64,000 bases of DNA from Tatumella terrea (GTDB lineage Bacteria > Pseudomonadota > Gammaproteobacteria > Enterobacterales > Enterobacteriaceae). The notes beneath the pieces are model-generated. The model did no database searches, had not been told where the DNA came from, and worked only from the letters and a program-made list of their open reading frames with translations. The DNA lies in contig NZ_BAAAFX010000012.1 in NCBI RefSeq assembly GCF_039523755.1, positions 1-64,000 of the forward strand, written 5' to 3'. A program made the position numbers and the translations under genes. The number at the start of each line of letters is the position of its first letter. The first letter of the stretch is position 1. Below are positions 18,158 to 27,143 of the stretch, piece after piece.

Positions 18158-18623
18158 TTTTCGCTTTTCGAACCCGTTCGGCCAGGCCTTTCAGGATATA
18201 ACGCAGTACCTGATCCCCGCACTCGCGATAATTTTTATGCCCTTCTTTACGGAAAAAGGCACTCAGCTCATTTTCTGACATCGCAAAATCCACAGATTTC
18301 AGAATGTCATGTAAATCTTCAGTTTTCAGCTCAAACGCCACGCGTAATTTTTTCAGCATGACATTATTGGTCACACGCTTCTCCACTTCAGGGGCAGGAT
18401 AGCGCGGGTCACGACCACGGCGGTAGAAGATCAGGCCATTCAGAAAATGTGCCATGATCTTATCGTTACATGCCAGGTAGCCCGGCTCACCTTCTTTGGT
18501 CAGATAGCCACTCATTTCCTGCAGGCTGACTTCTGCCCCTCCGGAAATAAGAATTTCCAGCATTTTTTCATCACGAAGGTCGAGCATATAGCGAACACTA
18601 CGCAAAACGTCATTGTGCATCAT
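18153..18623 (-). CDS. yehS: YehS family protein (DUF1456)
   Basis: A 156-residue protein made of two related DUF1456 repeats (residues about 1-70 and 90-150), each with a DILRSVRY/DLHDIL-like start and an LNGLIF/LRYILKGLA helix. It matches E. coli YehS, including HKNYRECGDQVLRYIL. The function is unknown. The start codon is one of two adjacent ATGs; AGGA lies 10 nt upstream of the first. Confidence 0.88.
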   Translation of the reverse strand: MMHNDVLRSVRYMLDLRDEKMLEILISGGAEVSLQEMSGYLTKEGEPGYLACNDKIMAHFLNGLIFYRRGRDPRYPAPEVEKRVTNNVMLKKLRVAFELKTEDLHDILKSVDFAMSENELSAFFRKEGHKNYRECGDQVLRYILKGLAERVRKAKK

Positions 18624-19078
18624 GGTATTAATTTCCTGAAATCATCGGACCGGTCTCCCGGTAACTGCCTGTTTAACTACTTCTGGCCAGGCATTATACA
18701 AGTCTCACCGTGCGGGTCGCCTGTTAGTTGATAAAAAAGCCGGATTAATACCCCGGAAGCATAAAAATCGCGGCGACGGGGATCGCTATCGGGGCGAGAA
18801 CGGCGCGCCGGGAATGTCTCCGGACAGTCTCAGTCGGCCACCGGTACCCTCTGGTCATTACCTCCCTGGCACGGCTCTGACTGCGACGTCGCCCTCACTC
18901 CGCAAGAAAGCGAAGCATTCATTTTATCCGGCAAGATTCAGCCGCCGGTCAGCCATTATTCCCTCTCTTTTCCGGCCCGTATTCCCTGACAGCAGCGTCT
19001 GATTTTTTGCATTTCAGGGCAGATGCCGGTATAACTTCGCCCATCTCACTTTAGACATCTAACCATTCAGAAGGCTAT
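18624..19078. other. Intergenic region ahead of mmuP
   Basis: 455 bp between divergent yehS and mmuP. Apart from the MetJ-like box near 19053 I see no gene; the short open frame at 18814-19002 has no homology that I recognise. Confidence 0.5.
19053..19060. promoter_or_regulatory. MetJ-like box AGACATCT upstream of mmuP
   Basis: AGACATCT matches the MetJ 8-mer AGACGTCT at 7 of 8 positions and lies 18 bp before the mmuP start. The neighbouring 8-mers match poorly, so a second tandem site is not clear. MetJ control of mmuPM is known in E. coli, which raises the likelihood. Confidence 0.5.
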
Positions 19079-20482
19079 ATGCAGACACCCTCCACCCCCG
19101 CGCCTCTGAAGCGCACCATGAAAGCCCGCCACCTGGTGATGTTGTCACTGGGCGGAGTGATCGGGACCGGGTTATTTTTTAATACCGGCTACATTATCTC
19201 TACCACAGGCGCGGCAGGCACACTCCTCGCTTATCTTATCGGTGCGCTGGTGGTCTGGCTGGTCATGCAATGTTTAGGGGAACTGTCGGTCGCCATGCCG
19301 GAAACCGGCGCATTTCATGTCTATGCCAATCGCTATCTCGGCCCTGCCACCGGCTATACGGTGGCCTGGCTCTACTGGCTGACCTGGACGGTCGCCCTCG
19401 GCTCCAGCTTTACGGCGGCCGGTTTCTGTATGCAGTACTGGTTTCCGCAGATCCCGGTCTGGATTTGGTGCCTGGTCTTCTGTGTGCTGATTTTCGTCCT
19501 GAATGTGGTCTCTACCCGCTTTTTTGCCGAAAGTGAATTCTGGTTCTCTCTGCTCAAAGTCTTCACTATCGTACTGTTCCTGATCCTGGGCGTCGCCGCC
19601 ATGACCGGACTGCTACCGATGCATGACGGAACGCCGGCCCCCGGCCTGCATAACATCACGTCTCAGGGCTGGTTCCCGCATGGCGGACTGCCGATCCTGA
19701 TGACGATGGTCGCGGTTAACTTCGCCTTTTCCGGAACCGAACTGATTGGTATTGCGGCCGGGGAAACCGAATCCCCGCATAAAGTGATCCCGATAGCTAT
19801 CCGCACGACCGTGGTACGACTGATTATTTTCTTTATCGGCACCGTGTTTGTGCTGGCGGCCCTGATCCCTATGCAGCAGGCCGGCGTCGAAAAGAGTCCC
19901 TTTGTCCTGGTGTTCGAAAAAGTCGGTATTCCCTATGCCGCAGGGTTCTTTAATCTGGTGATCCTGACCGCTATTCTTTCGGCCGCCAATTCCGGCCTGT
20001 ATGCTTCCGGCAGGATGTTATGGTCACTGGCAAATCAGAATACACTGCCGCAGTGCTTTGCCCGGGTGACAAAACGGGGAGTTCCTTTAACGGCGCTGTC
20101 GGTCAGTATGCTCGGCGGGATCCTGGCGCTGGCTTCCAGTGTTATCGCGCCGGATACTGTTTTTGTGGCCTTGTCCGCAATCTCCGGTTTCGCCGTCGTC
20201 GCCGTCTGGCTGAGTATCTGTGCCTCGCACTATGTTTTCCGCCGCCGTCATCTGCAGCAGGGTAAATCGCTGAGCGATTTGCGCTATCGTGCCCCCTGGT
20301 ATCCTGTCGTACCGGTGCTGGGTTTTATTTTATGCCTGGTCGCCTGTGCAGGTCTGGCCTTTGACCCTGACCAGCGTATAGCATTATGGTGCGGCATTCC
20401 TTTTGTCGCCCTTTGCTATCTGGCTTATTTTATTACCCGCAAGCTGAGTCGCGCTAACGTCACTCAGCCTCAGGAGCAGTAA
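19079..20482 (+). CDS. mmuP: S-methylmethionine permease
   Basis: A 467-residue, 12-segment permease of the amino acid-polyamine-organocation family, matching E. coli MmuP (467 residues). The first helix carries GGVIGTGLFFNTGYII, and FSGTELIGIAAGETESP marks helix 6. The identity is secured by mmuM, which starts 2 bp after its stop: the permease imports S-methylmethionine, a plant-derived compound, and MmuM uses it to methylate homocysteine. Confidence 0.93.
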   Translation: MQTPSTPAPLKRTMKARHLVMLSLGGVIGTGLFFNTGYIISTTGAAGTLLAYLIGALVVWLVMQCLGELSVAMPETGAFHVYANRYLGPATGYTVAWLYWLTWTVALGSSFTAAGFCMQYWFPQIPVWIWCLVFCVLIFVLNVVSTRFFAESEFWFSLLKVFTIVLFLILGVAAMTGLLPMHDGTPAPGLHNITSQGWFPHGGLPILMTMVAVNFAFSGTELIGIAAGETESPHKVIPIAIRTTVVRLIIFFIGTVFVLAALIPMQQAGVEKSPFVLVFEKVGIPYAAGFFNLVILTAILSAANSGLYASGRMLWSLANQNTLPQCFARVTKRGVPLTALSVSMLGGILALASSVIAPDTVFVALSAISGFAVVAVWLSICASHYVFRRRHLQQGKSLSDLRYRAPWYPVVPVLGFILCLVACAGLAFDPDQRIALWCGIPFVALCYLAYFITRKLSRANVTQPQEQ

Positions 20483-20483
20483 C

Positions 20484-21428
20484 ATGCGACCCAATGATCC
20501 TTTATCCTCAGTGCTCCGTGAGCAGCCTTTTTTACTGCTCGACGGCGCGATGGCTACGGAACTGGAACACCGTGGCTGTCAGCTGGCAGACAGCCTGTGG
20601 TCGGCCAAAGTCCTGCAGGAAAACCCGCAACTGATAGAACAGGTGCATTACGATTATTTTCAGGCGGGCGCCCGCTGTGCGATTACGGCGAGCTATCAGG
20701 CCAGTCTTCCCGGATTTGCCGCCCGGAATATCTCCGCGATAGATGCGCAGGCACTGATGCGTCTGAGTGTGACCCTGGCGGCTAATGCCCGTCACCGCTA
20801 TTTATCTGAGCACCCGCAGGCCGGGCCGTTGCTGGTCGCCGGGTCTGTCGGCCCTTACGGGGCCTATCTGGCTGACGGTTCGGAATACCGCGGAGATTAC
20901 CAGTGCAGCCTCCGGCAATATCAGGACTTCCACCGGCCGCGTATTGCCGCATTGATCGAAGCCGGGGCGGATCTGCTGGCCTGTGAAACGCTGCCCTCTT
21001 TTGACGAAATCCGGGCACTGGCAGAGCTGCTGAACGAGTATCCGCGTACCACCGCCTGGTTCTCGTTTACCCTGAAAGATGCGCAGCATCTGAGTGACGG
21101 CACGCCCCTGAGTGAGGTGGTCGCCTTTATCGAAGCCTATCCCCGCATCGTCGCCATCGGTATCAACTGCATTGCACTGGAGAATACGACCGACGCCCTA
21201 CGCCATCTGCATGCCCTGACGCCACTGCCGCTGGTGGTGTATCCGAATTCCGGTGAACACTATGACCCGGTCAGTAAGACCTGGCATCATCCGCCTCATG
21301 GCTGTGCGACGTTGAGTGATTATCTGCCGGCATGGCGGGAGGCCGGCGCCCGGGTGATCGGCGGTTGCTGTCGCACCACGCCAGCCGATATTGCTGCATT
21401 ACATCGTTTACAGACCGCCTCTGTGTAA
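20484..21428 (+). CDS. mmuM: Homocysteine S-methyltransferase
   Basis: A 314-residue zinc-dependent enzyme (E. coli MmuM 310 residues) that moves a methyl group from S-methylmethionine or SAM to homocysteine, giving methionine. The zinc-ligand cysteines are in GINCIALENT and in the paired GGCCRTTPADI near the C-terminus. The N-terminus LLLDGAMATELEHRG is the family signature. It is translationally close to mmuP (AGGAG overlaps the permease tail). Confidence 0.95.
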   Translation: MRPNDPLSSVLREQPFLLLDGAMATELEHRGCQLADSLWSAKVLQENPQLIEQVHYDYFQAGARCAITASYQASLPGFAARNISAIDAQALMRLSVTLAANARHRYLSEHPQAGPLLVAGSVGPYGAYLADGSEYRGDYQCSLRQYQDFHRPRIAALIEAGADLLACETLPSFDEIRALAELLNEYPRTTAWFSFTLKDAQHLSDGTPLSEVVAFIEAYPRIVAIGINCIALENTTDALRHLHALTPLPLVVYPNSGEHYDPVSKTWHHPPHGCATLSDYLPAWREAGARVIGGCCRTTPADIAALHRLQTASV

Positions 21429-21451
21429 CGTTGACCCTGCCGCCGGCCAGG

Positions 21452-22723
21452 CTACCCCTGATGCCGGCGGAGAAAACGCTGACGGACGGGCCGCAATACC
21501 AGCAACGCCAGGAATGCGGTGATGATATCCAGAGCTATCGCACTCCCGAAAACCGGCAACCAGCTATGGGTATGCTGATGAAGTAAGGCGGCCAGTGGCC
21601 CCCCTGCGACAGAACCAATCCCCTGAGACATATACAGGCAGCCATAATTCGTCGTGCTATGTCGGGTGCCGAAAGTATCCGTCAGCGTCGCCGGGAACAG
21701 GGAAAAGATTTCTCCCCAGCCCAGAAAAACCACGCCGGAGAGTAACACAAACAGCACAGCATCCTGCCGGCAGAGCAGCCAGAGCGTCATTGCCACCGCC
21801 TCAAGCGCAAAGGCGATAAACATCGTTTGTTCCCGGCCAAATTTATCAGAAATAAAGCCAAACAGCGGACGGGTCAGACCATTGGTAAACCTGTCGAGGG
21901 TCAGTGCGAGGGGCAGTGCTGCCATCCCGAAAACAACGACCTGACTGACACCGAAATCACGGGAGAAGATGGCCATCTGCGAGGTCACCATCAGGCCGGA
22001 CGTCGCCATAAACGTCATCATGCAGAACATCAGCCAGAAAAGCGGCTGGCGCAGCATTTCCGGCGCCGTAAACTGTTTCTGCCCTTGCACGGCGGGGTGT
22101 GCGGCTTCGGTGCTACCGCTGGCCGGCGGATGTTTCAGGCCCTGACTGGCCAGAAAACCGACCACAGCAAACATCAGGCCAAACACGGTCAGGGTAAAAT
22201 TAAGCCCCCGGGTATCCAGCAGATGCGAGACGGGAAACGTTGTGACAATCGCCCCCATCCCGTAGCCTGCCGCAACAATACCGGCCGCAAACCCCCGTTG
22301 CGACGGAAACCACTGCACCACCAGGCCAACGACACCCACATAGACAATGCCGGTCCCCAGGCCGCCCAGCCCTCCGTAGACCAGATAGAGCATAGCCAGT
22401 TGATGCACCTGCGCACTCAATACCCAGCTTAATCCGGATAACAGAGTACCGAGCGCAATCAGCCGTCTGGCACCAAAATAGTCGATCAGCTTGCCCTGAA
22501 AAGGGGAAAAGAAAGTCTGTAAGATGATCAGCAGCGAGAAAGTCACCTGCAACTCAGGCAGCCCGACCGAAAATTGCGCCATCATGGGTTTGGTCAGCAA
22601 CGTCCAGACATACTGCGGGCTGGAAATCGCTGCCATACACAGCAGTCCGTAGCCCAGTTGCTTCCACTTTTCGTGGGTGGCCGCCCCCGCAACCCCGGCT
22701 AACTCAGAAGTATCAACGCTCAT
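21452..22723 (-). CDS. MFS transporter, oxalate/formate antiporter (OFA) family
   Basis: A 423-residue, 12-segment MFS protein of the OFA group. Segment 1 has QYVWTLLTKPM and the loop between segments 2 and 3 has KLIDYFGARR; GYGMGAIVTTFPVS and FGFISDKFGRE are typical of OxlT-like proteins. The family exchanges oxalate/formate or other carboxylates, and the substrate here is unproven since no oxalate-decarboxylation genes adjoin. The start was placed at the ATG preceded by GGAG; two earlier in-frame ATGs lack a ribosome site. Confidence 0.8.
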   Translation of the reverse strand: MSVDTSELAGVAGAATHEKWKQLGYGLLCMAAISSPQYVWTLLTKPMMAQFSVGLPELQVTFSLLIILQTFFSPFQGKLIDYFGARRLIALGTLLSGLSWVLSAQVHQLAMLYLVYGGLGGLGTGIVYVGVVGLVVQWFPSQRGFAAGIVAAGYGMGAIVTTFPVSHLLDTRGLNFTLTVFGLMFAVVGFLASQGLKHPPASGSTEAAHPAVQGQKQFTAPEMLRQPLFWLMFCMMTFMATSGLMVTSQMAIFSRDFGVSQVVVFGMAALPLALTLDRFTNGLTRPLFGFISDKFGREQTMFIAFALEAVAMTLWLLCRQDAVLFVLLSGVVFLGWGEIFSLFPATLTDTFGTRHSTTNYGCLYMSQGIGSVAGGPLAALLHQHTHSWLPVFGSAIALDIITAFLALLVLRPVRQRFLRRHQG

Positions 22724-22983
22724 GGCACTCTCCGTCATTATTGTCATTATCCCCGTGAAATAAGCAATTTATGTGCCATCTGCTCTTGCTGAGGTGTCCG
22801 GCGGCAGAGAGATTCAGGCCCGCCAGAGAGACATCCGGGTGGCACGGACACAGGAAATGGCCCCCCCTCCTGCCCGGCAGCGACAAACAGGCCAGCCATC
22901 CGGTGTGCTTAAAGTGAAGGGAACAATTCAGGAGGAGATAACACAGAGTCAGACAGGAAAAGAATTGAGAGTGAGTCCTGAAG

Positions 22984-23006
22984 GCGGATAGCCGGCGGCT
23001 ATCCGC
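22984..23006 (-). repeat. Perfect hairpin after the iron ABC operon
   Basis: GCGGATAGCC (22984-22993) pairs with GGCTATCCGC (22997-23006) around 3 nt, 8 bp after the ATPase stop. There is no T-run, so it is a weak terminator at most, or a 3'-end stabiliser. The 290 bp between here and the OFA gene hold no recognisable gene. Confidence 0.6.
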
Positions 23007-23014
23007 AATAACGA

Positions 23015-23800
23015 TTACAGGCCGCCGCTGACCAGGCCATCGATATGCACCTGGGGCACCCCCTGAGAACACAATTCGATGCGCCCGCGAACACCATAGA
23101 CCTCGGCCAGGCTTTCCGGGGTAATCACCTCCGCCGGCGCACCGCTGGCCACAATCCGTCCGGACTTCATCATCACCACATGATCACTGTGACGCAGGGC
23201 AATATTAATATCATGCAGAACAACCACCGTAACCATATTACGCGCCCGGGTCTCTTTACTGACCAGACTCATCACATGGTACTGATAATTGAGATCCAGG
23301 GCGCTGAGCGGCTCATCGAGTAACAGCAGGGACGGATTACGCACCAGTGACTGGGCCAGCCCGACCATCTGTTTCTGGCCGCCGGATAACTCATCCATAT
23401 ATCTGAGTGCCAGCGACGCAATCCCGACCTGATCCAGTAACTGCAGGATACGTTCCGGCGAGACATCCGCCCCCTGCTGGCCCGTGGCTCTGGCCGATAC
23501 CAGCACAGATTCCAGGACCTGCAAATGGACTCCGGAGGGCAGGCTCTGCGGCAGATAGACGACTTTTTCGCCGCGTTCTGCCAGGGATAACCGGTTGATA
23601 TTTTGATTATCCAGCCAGATCTCACCCTGCGCCCGGTTTAAACCGGCCAGGGCGCGCAGCAAAGTAGACTTACCACAGCCATTCGGCCCCAGTAATACCG
23701 TCACCTTACCCCGGGGAATGGCGGCCAGTGACATCTCACTGATCACCGGATGCCGGCGATAACCGGTAGTTAACCCCTTGATACTGAGGGAATCACTCAT
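23015..23800 (-). CDS. Iron-siderophore ABC transporter ATPase (FecE/FepC type)
   Basis: A 261-residue ATPase with Walker A GPNGCGKSTLLR (near residue 38), the signature LSGGQKQMVGLAQSL and Walker B SLLLLDEP followed by LSALDLNYQ. The sequence belongs to the siderophore/B12 importer group. Its start overlaps the permease stop by 4 bp, so the two are translationally coupled. It energises uptake of the ligand delivered by the divergently encoded binding protein. Confidence 0.9.
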   Translation of the reverse strand: MSDSLSIKGLTTGYRRHPVISEMSLAAIPRGKVTVLLGPNGCGKSTLLRALAGLNRAQGEIWLDNQNINRLSLAERGEKVVYLPQSLPSGVHLQVLESVLVSARATGQQGADVSPERILQLLDQVGIASLALRYMDELSGGQKQMVGLAQSLVRNPSLLLLDEPLSALDLNYQYHVMSLVSKETRARNMVTVVVLHDINIALRHSDHVVMMKSGRIVASGAPAEVITPESLAEVYGVRGRIELCSQGVPQVHIDGLVSGGL

Positions 23801-24867
23801 AAGTTCCCCCGGTGACGCAGAATGATAACGATAAAGAAAGGCACGCCCACCAGCGAGGTGATAATACCGATCGGGATAATGACGCCGGGGACAATATTTT
23901 TCGATACCACGGAGGCCAGGGATAACACCAGGGCACCAATCAGACCACTGGCGGGCAGATAAAAACGGTGATCCTCGCCGACCAGTTGCCGGGCGATATG
24001 CGGTGCCACCAGGCCGATAAAGCCGATAGGTCCGACAAAGGCCACCGCCAGCGCAGACGCCAGGCTGATGCGGATCAATGACGACATCCGCAGACGGGCA
24101 ACATCAATACCAAAACTGGCCGCCCTGTCTTCACCCAGACGTAGCGCGGTCAGTTGCCAGGCACTCTTCAGGGCCCAGGGAAGCAATATCACTATGGCTG
24201 CAGCCAGGATCCCCAGTTTCGGCCAGGAAGCGCGTCCCAGGCTACCCATGGTCCAGAAGACCAGCGATTGCAGGGTATCTTCACTGGCGATAAATTGCAT
24301 CATGGCGACCAGCGCATTAAAGGTAAACACCAGGGCAATCCCGAACAGCACCACGGTAGTGCGTGTATTCACTGTGCGGCGGCTGACCAGATTCAGAATA
24401 AATGCTGTCAGAATGGCAAAAATAAACGCATTTCCGGTCACCAGCCAGGTGCCTGGGATCCCGGGAATACCCACCCCCAGCACCAGTGCCAGTGCAGCCC
24501 CGAACGAGGCGGCGGAGGAAACGCCCAGCGTAAAAGGACTGGCCAGCGGGTTATTGAGGATGGTCTGCATCTCACTTCCTGCCATTCCCAGGGCAAAACC
24601 AACCACCACGGCCATCAGGGTGAAAGGCAGACGGATATCCCAGACGATCACCCGGGTCGCCGCATCGACACCGGCAGGATGTACCAGTGCACGTAACAGC
24701 GTCATCAGGTCAAAGTGCGCCGGTCCGATAGTAAAGTCGAGGATGACACTGCAGCAGATTGCCATGACTAAAACCAACAATAACACGACACGTTTACGGA
24801 TCAGTTTCCGATATTCGGCACCGATACCCCCACGTTCACGGGTAACAGATTCTGTCACTGTACTCAT
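23797..24867 (-). CDS. Iron-siderophore ABC transporter permease (FecCD family)
   Basis: A 356-residue inner-membrane permease of the FecCD/BtuC type with about ten segments, including GFALGMAGSEMQTILNNPLASP (early) and GLVAPHIARQLVGEDHR (the coupling-helix region that contacts the ATPase). A single permease gene is present, so it would act as a homodimer. The start lies 5 nt after AGGA; five earlier in-frame codons exist. It is divergent from the binding-protein gene, with Fur-like sites between. Confidence 0.9.
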   Translation of the reverse strand: MSTVTESVTRERGGIGAEYRKLIRKRVVLLLVLVMAICCSVILDFTIGPAHFDLMTLLRALVHPAGVDAATRVIVWDIRLPFTLMAVVVGFALGMAGSEMQTILNNPLASPFTLGVSSAASFGAALALVLGVGIPGIPGTWLVTGNAFIFAILTAFILNLVSRRTVNTRTTVVLFGIALVFTFNALVAMMQFIASEDTLQSLVFWTMGSLGRASWPKLGILAAAIVILLPWALKSAWQLTALRLGEDRAASFGIDVARLRMSSLIRISLASALAVAFVGPIGFIGLVAPHIARQLVGEDHRFYLPASGLIGALVLSLASVVSKNIVPGVIIPIGIITSLVGVPFFIVIILRHRGNL

Positions 24868-24996
24868 TAATCCTATTTCCACGTTCCGGAACTAACGACA
24901 TTGTTTTGTGCGGCTTATTCATTCACCGTATCGGGATTACGGCGGTAAACCTGTAAAGCCTGGCAGTCAGCCTGCTCTGGACCACCCGCGACAAAA

Positions 24997-25015
24997 TATA
25001 ATAATAATCATTCCG
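24997..25015. promoter_or_regulatory. Fur-like box on the permease side
   Basis: The 19-mer beginning TATAATAATAATCATT matches 14 of 19 positions of GATAATGATAATCATTATC. It lies about 130 bp before the permease start, in the divergent intergenic region. Confidence 0.55.
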
Positions 25016-25206
25016 AATGATACCGCGAAACCGAATGAATACAACGTCAAACAGTTTACACAACATGAATAGCCGCAATAAAAAACCTGTTTTTGCCGCC
25101 CTCCCGGGCCAGAAAAACCCGCACCGGAAACATCTCCCGGCAGATAGTTACTCCCGGTAACATACCGCAGATACCTGCCGCTAAAATTATAGTTAATAAT
25201 TATTAT

Positions 25207-25223
25207 GATATAGATTCTCATTC
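25207..25223. promoter_or_regulatory. Fur-like box on the binding-protein side
   Basis: TGATATAGATTCTCA (25206-25220) matches 11 of 14 informative positions of the 7-1-7 Fur motif TGATAATnATTATCA. It lies about 75 bp before the binding-protein start, a usual operator position. Confidence 0.5.
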
Positions 25224-25294
25224 AATCACCTCCCCGGCCCTGTTATTTTCTGCGTACCCCATGGCAACGAGGGAGAAACAATTCAGGAAAGCTA

Positions 25295-26449
25295 ATGAAT
25301 AACGCGATCAAACGCCGTCATACTCTCATACGCTATGCCCGCCAGTGTGTCACCGCCGCGGTGTGTTTCTCCCCGCTGGCCGCGATGGCGACGGATTACC
25401 CGCTGACCGTACAGGATATGGATCACCAGACTGTGGTGATCAGTCATGAACCGAAACGCATTATTCTGCAGGATGGCCGCGATATTATGGCGCTGGCCCT
25501 GCTCGACCGGGCAGACCCGTTCGCGCGGGTCATTAGCTGGAATAATCTGATCAAAAAGCAGGATGGCCAGGAGTGGGCGGTTCTGAAAGGAAAGTGGCCT
25601 CAGGCGGCAGCTATCCCGGATATGGGGTTCTCAGACCAGGGGGAAGTGAATACTGAAACCGTGATCTCCAGCCACCCGGACCTGCTGATTGCCCAGTTGC
25701 GGGCCAAACCGGCACTGGAACAAACCGGGGTTCTGAAACGTTTCCGGGAATTGCATATCCCTGTGCTGTTCCTGGATTATGAACTCCACCCGATTCAGGA
25801 TACGGTGCCCAGCATCACGTTACTGGGGAAAGTCCTCAACAAAGAGAGTAATGCCAAAGCCTTTACTGATTTTTATACCGAGCACCTGAACCGGATTGAG
25901 TCCGTGGTCAGCAAAGCACCGAAAAAGCCGCTGGTCTTCATCGAACCTATCGCCGGTAATTCAGATAACTGCTGCTTCACCCACGGCACCAATGGCTGGG
26001 GCGGATTAGTGGCTGCCGCAGGCGGGATTAATATCGGCTCAGAGTTGATGAAAGGGGCATCAGGCTTTATTAATCCTGAAAAAATCATCGCGATGCGTCC
26101 TGACTGGTACCTGATGACCGGTTCAAAACGCGGCGCGGCAGGGAACCCGGTATTGCCGTTCGGTTACAATACCCAAATCACACAGATCAAAGCCAGCTTT
26201 GACAATCTGTTAAAACGTACCGCTGTCGCGACGATCCCTGCGGTCTCTGAAGGGCATGTCGGCGGAGTGTATCATCATTTCTACAACCATCCGTGGAATA
26301 TTATCGGGGTTGAGATCCTGGCACACTGGTTCTATCCGCAGCAGTTTGCTTCGCTGGATCCGACCGCCGATTACCACTATATCGTGACCCATTTCACGCA
26401 GTTACCGAATGATCCGGTCAATCTGAGTTATTCACCGGTCAGTCAGTAA
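25295..26449 (+). CDS. Periplasmic iron-siderophore binding protein
   Basis: A 384-residue periplasmic protein with a signal peptide (basic start, hydrophobic segment about residues 17-31, likely cleavage AMA/TDYP). A class III binding-protein fold is indicated by the PKRIILQDGRDIMALALLD and PDLLIAQLRAK segments; GTNGWGGLVAAAGGINIGSE is typical of FecB/TroA-like proteins. It should deliver a ferric chelate to the divergent FecCD/FecE pair. No TonB-dependent receptor is in the window, so the ligand is open. Confidence 0.85.
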   Translation: MNNAIKRRHTLIRYARQCVTAAVCFSPLAAMATDYPLTVQDMDHQTVVISHEPKRIILQDGRDIMALALLDRADPFARVISWNNLIKKQDGQEWAVLKGKWPQAAAIPDMGFSDQGEVNTETVISSHPDLLIAQLRAKPALEQTGVLKRFRELHIPVLFLDYELHPIQDTVPSITLLGKVLNKESNAKAFTDFYTEHLNRIESVVSKAPKKPLVFIEPIAGNSDNCCFTHGTNGWGGLVAAAGGINIGSELMKGASGFINPEKIIAMRPDWYLMTGSKRGAAGNPVLPFGYNTQITQIKASFDNLLKRTAVATIPAVSEGHVGGVYHHFYNHPWNIIGVEILAHWFYPQQFASLDPTADYHYIVTHFTQLPNDPVNLSYSPVSQ

Positions 26450-27043
26450 TCCCTGCCACGGGAAGCCCGTATCGGGCTTCCCTGCCCGGACATCCGCCCG
26501 ATGTTCCGCCACCAGCAAGGCTTCGGTATCTTTTTCCAGCGCACGGAAAATATGCGGCAGATCCCCCGGGTAACACAGGTAGTCACCTTCATTCAGCTCC
26601 ACCGGATTATCCGCCAGTCCGACTAATGCCCGCCCGCGTACCAGAATAATATGTTCAACCGACCCCGGCAGATGTGGCTCTGACAGCCTGTCCTTGCCCG
26701 GCTGAACCTGCAGGGTATAAATATCGCGTCTGGCCCCGGGCGGACAATTGGCCAGCAGGATCGCCTGGTAACTTGCCTGTCCGGAATCGACGGCCATCCC
26801 TTCTCCCTTTCGCAATAACCGGATAGCCGTACCGCCGTCTTCCAGTAACCGGGCAAACGGCATATCCAGTGCCATGCATAAGGCCCAGAGTGTTTCCAGG
26901 CTGGGATTACCGGTGCCGGATTCCAGCTGAGACAGTGTGGACTTGGCAATTCCGGCTCTGCGGGCCACTTCAGCCAGTGACAGACCGGATCTCTGCCGTT
27001 CCTGGCACAGATTCCGCGAAATAATCGTGATAGGGGGTGTCAT
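26432..27043 (-). CDS. XRE-cupin transcriptional regulator
   Basis: A 203-residue regulator: an N-terminal XRE helix-turn-helix (residues about 8-65, with LAEVARRAGIAKSTLSQLESG) followed by a cupin sensor (DRLSEPHLPGSVEHIILVRG and PGDLPHIFRA). It is divergent from azlCD 100 bp away, and a perfect palindrome lies between, so it most likely controls the exporter. Its 3' end overlaps that of the convergent binding-protein gene by 18 bp. GAGG lies 5 nt before the ATG. Confidence 0.9.
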   Translation of the reverse strand: MTPPITIISRNLCQERQRSGLSLAEVARRAGIAKSTLSQLESGTGNPSLETLWALCMALDMPFARLLEDGGTAIRLLRKGEGMAVDSGQASYQAILLANCPPGARRDIYTLQVQPGKDRLSEPHLPGSVEHIILVRGRALVGLADNPVELNEGDYLCYPGDLPHIFRALEKDTEALLVAEHRADVRAGKPDTGFPWQGLLTDR

Positions 27044-27053
27044 ATCGCCTCAC

Positions 27054-27071
27054 CGTTCGTTATAACGAACG
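27054..27071. promoter_or_regulatory. Palindromic operator between XRE-cupin gene and azlCD
   Basis: CGTTCGTTATAACGAACG is a perfect 18-bp palindrome, 10 bp before the regulator start. It overlaps a second inverted repeat, GAACG-AAA-CGTTC (27067-27079), and ACGTTC recurs near 27121. This clustering of CGTTC half-sites is what an autoregulated XRE operator looks like. Confidence 0.7.
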
Positions 27072-27143
27072 AAACGTTCTTGTTGAAAAACACTGACCGT
27101 GTGTTCATTATAGTGTACTAACGTTCATTTTAACGGTATCCCT

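Noticed and set aside
22773..22991. 72-codon plus-strand ORF between the OFA antiporter and ABC genes
   Set aside because: Low-complexity hydrophilic sequence ending in a hairpin, no ribosome site and no family.
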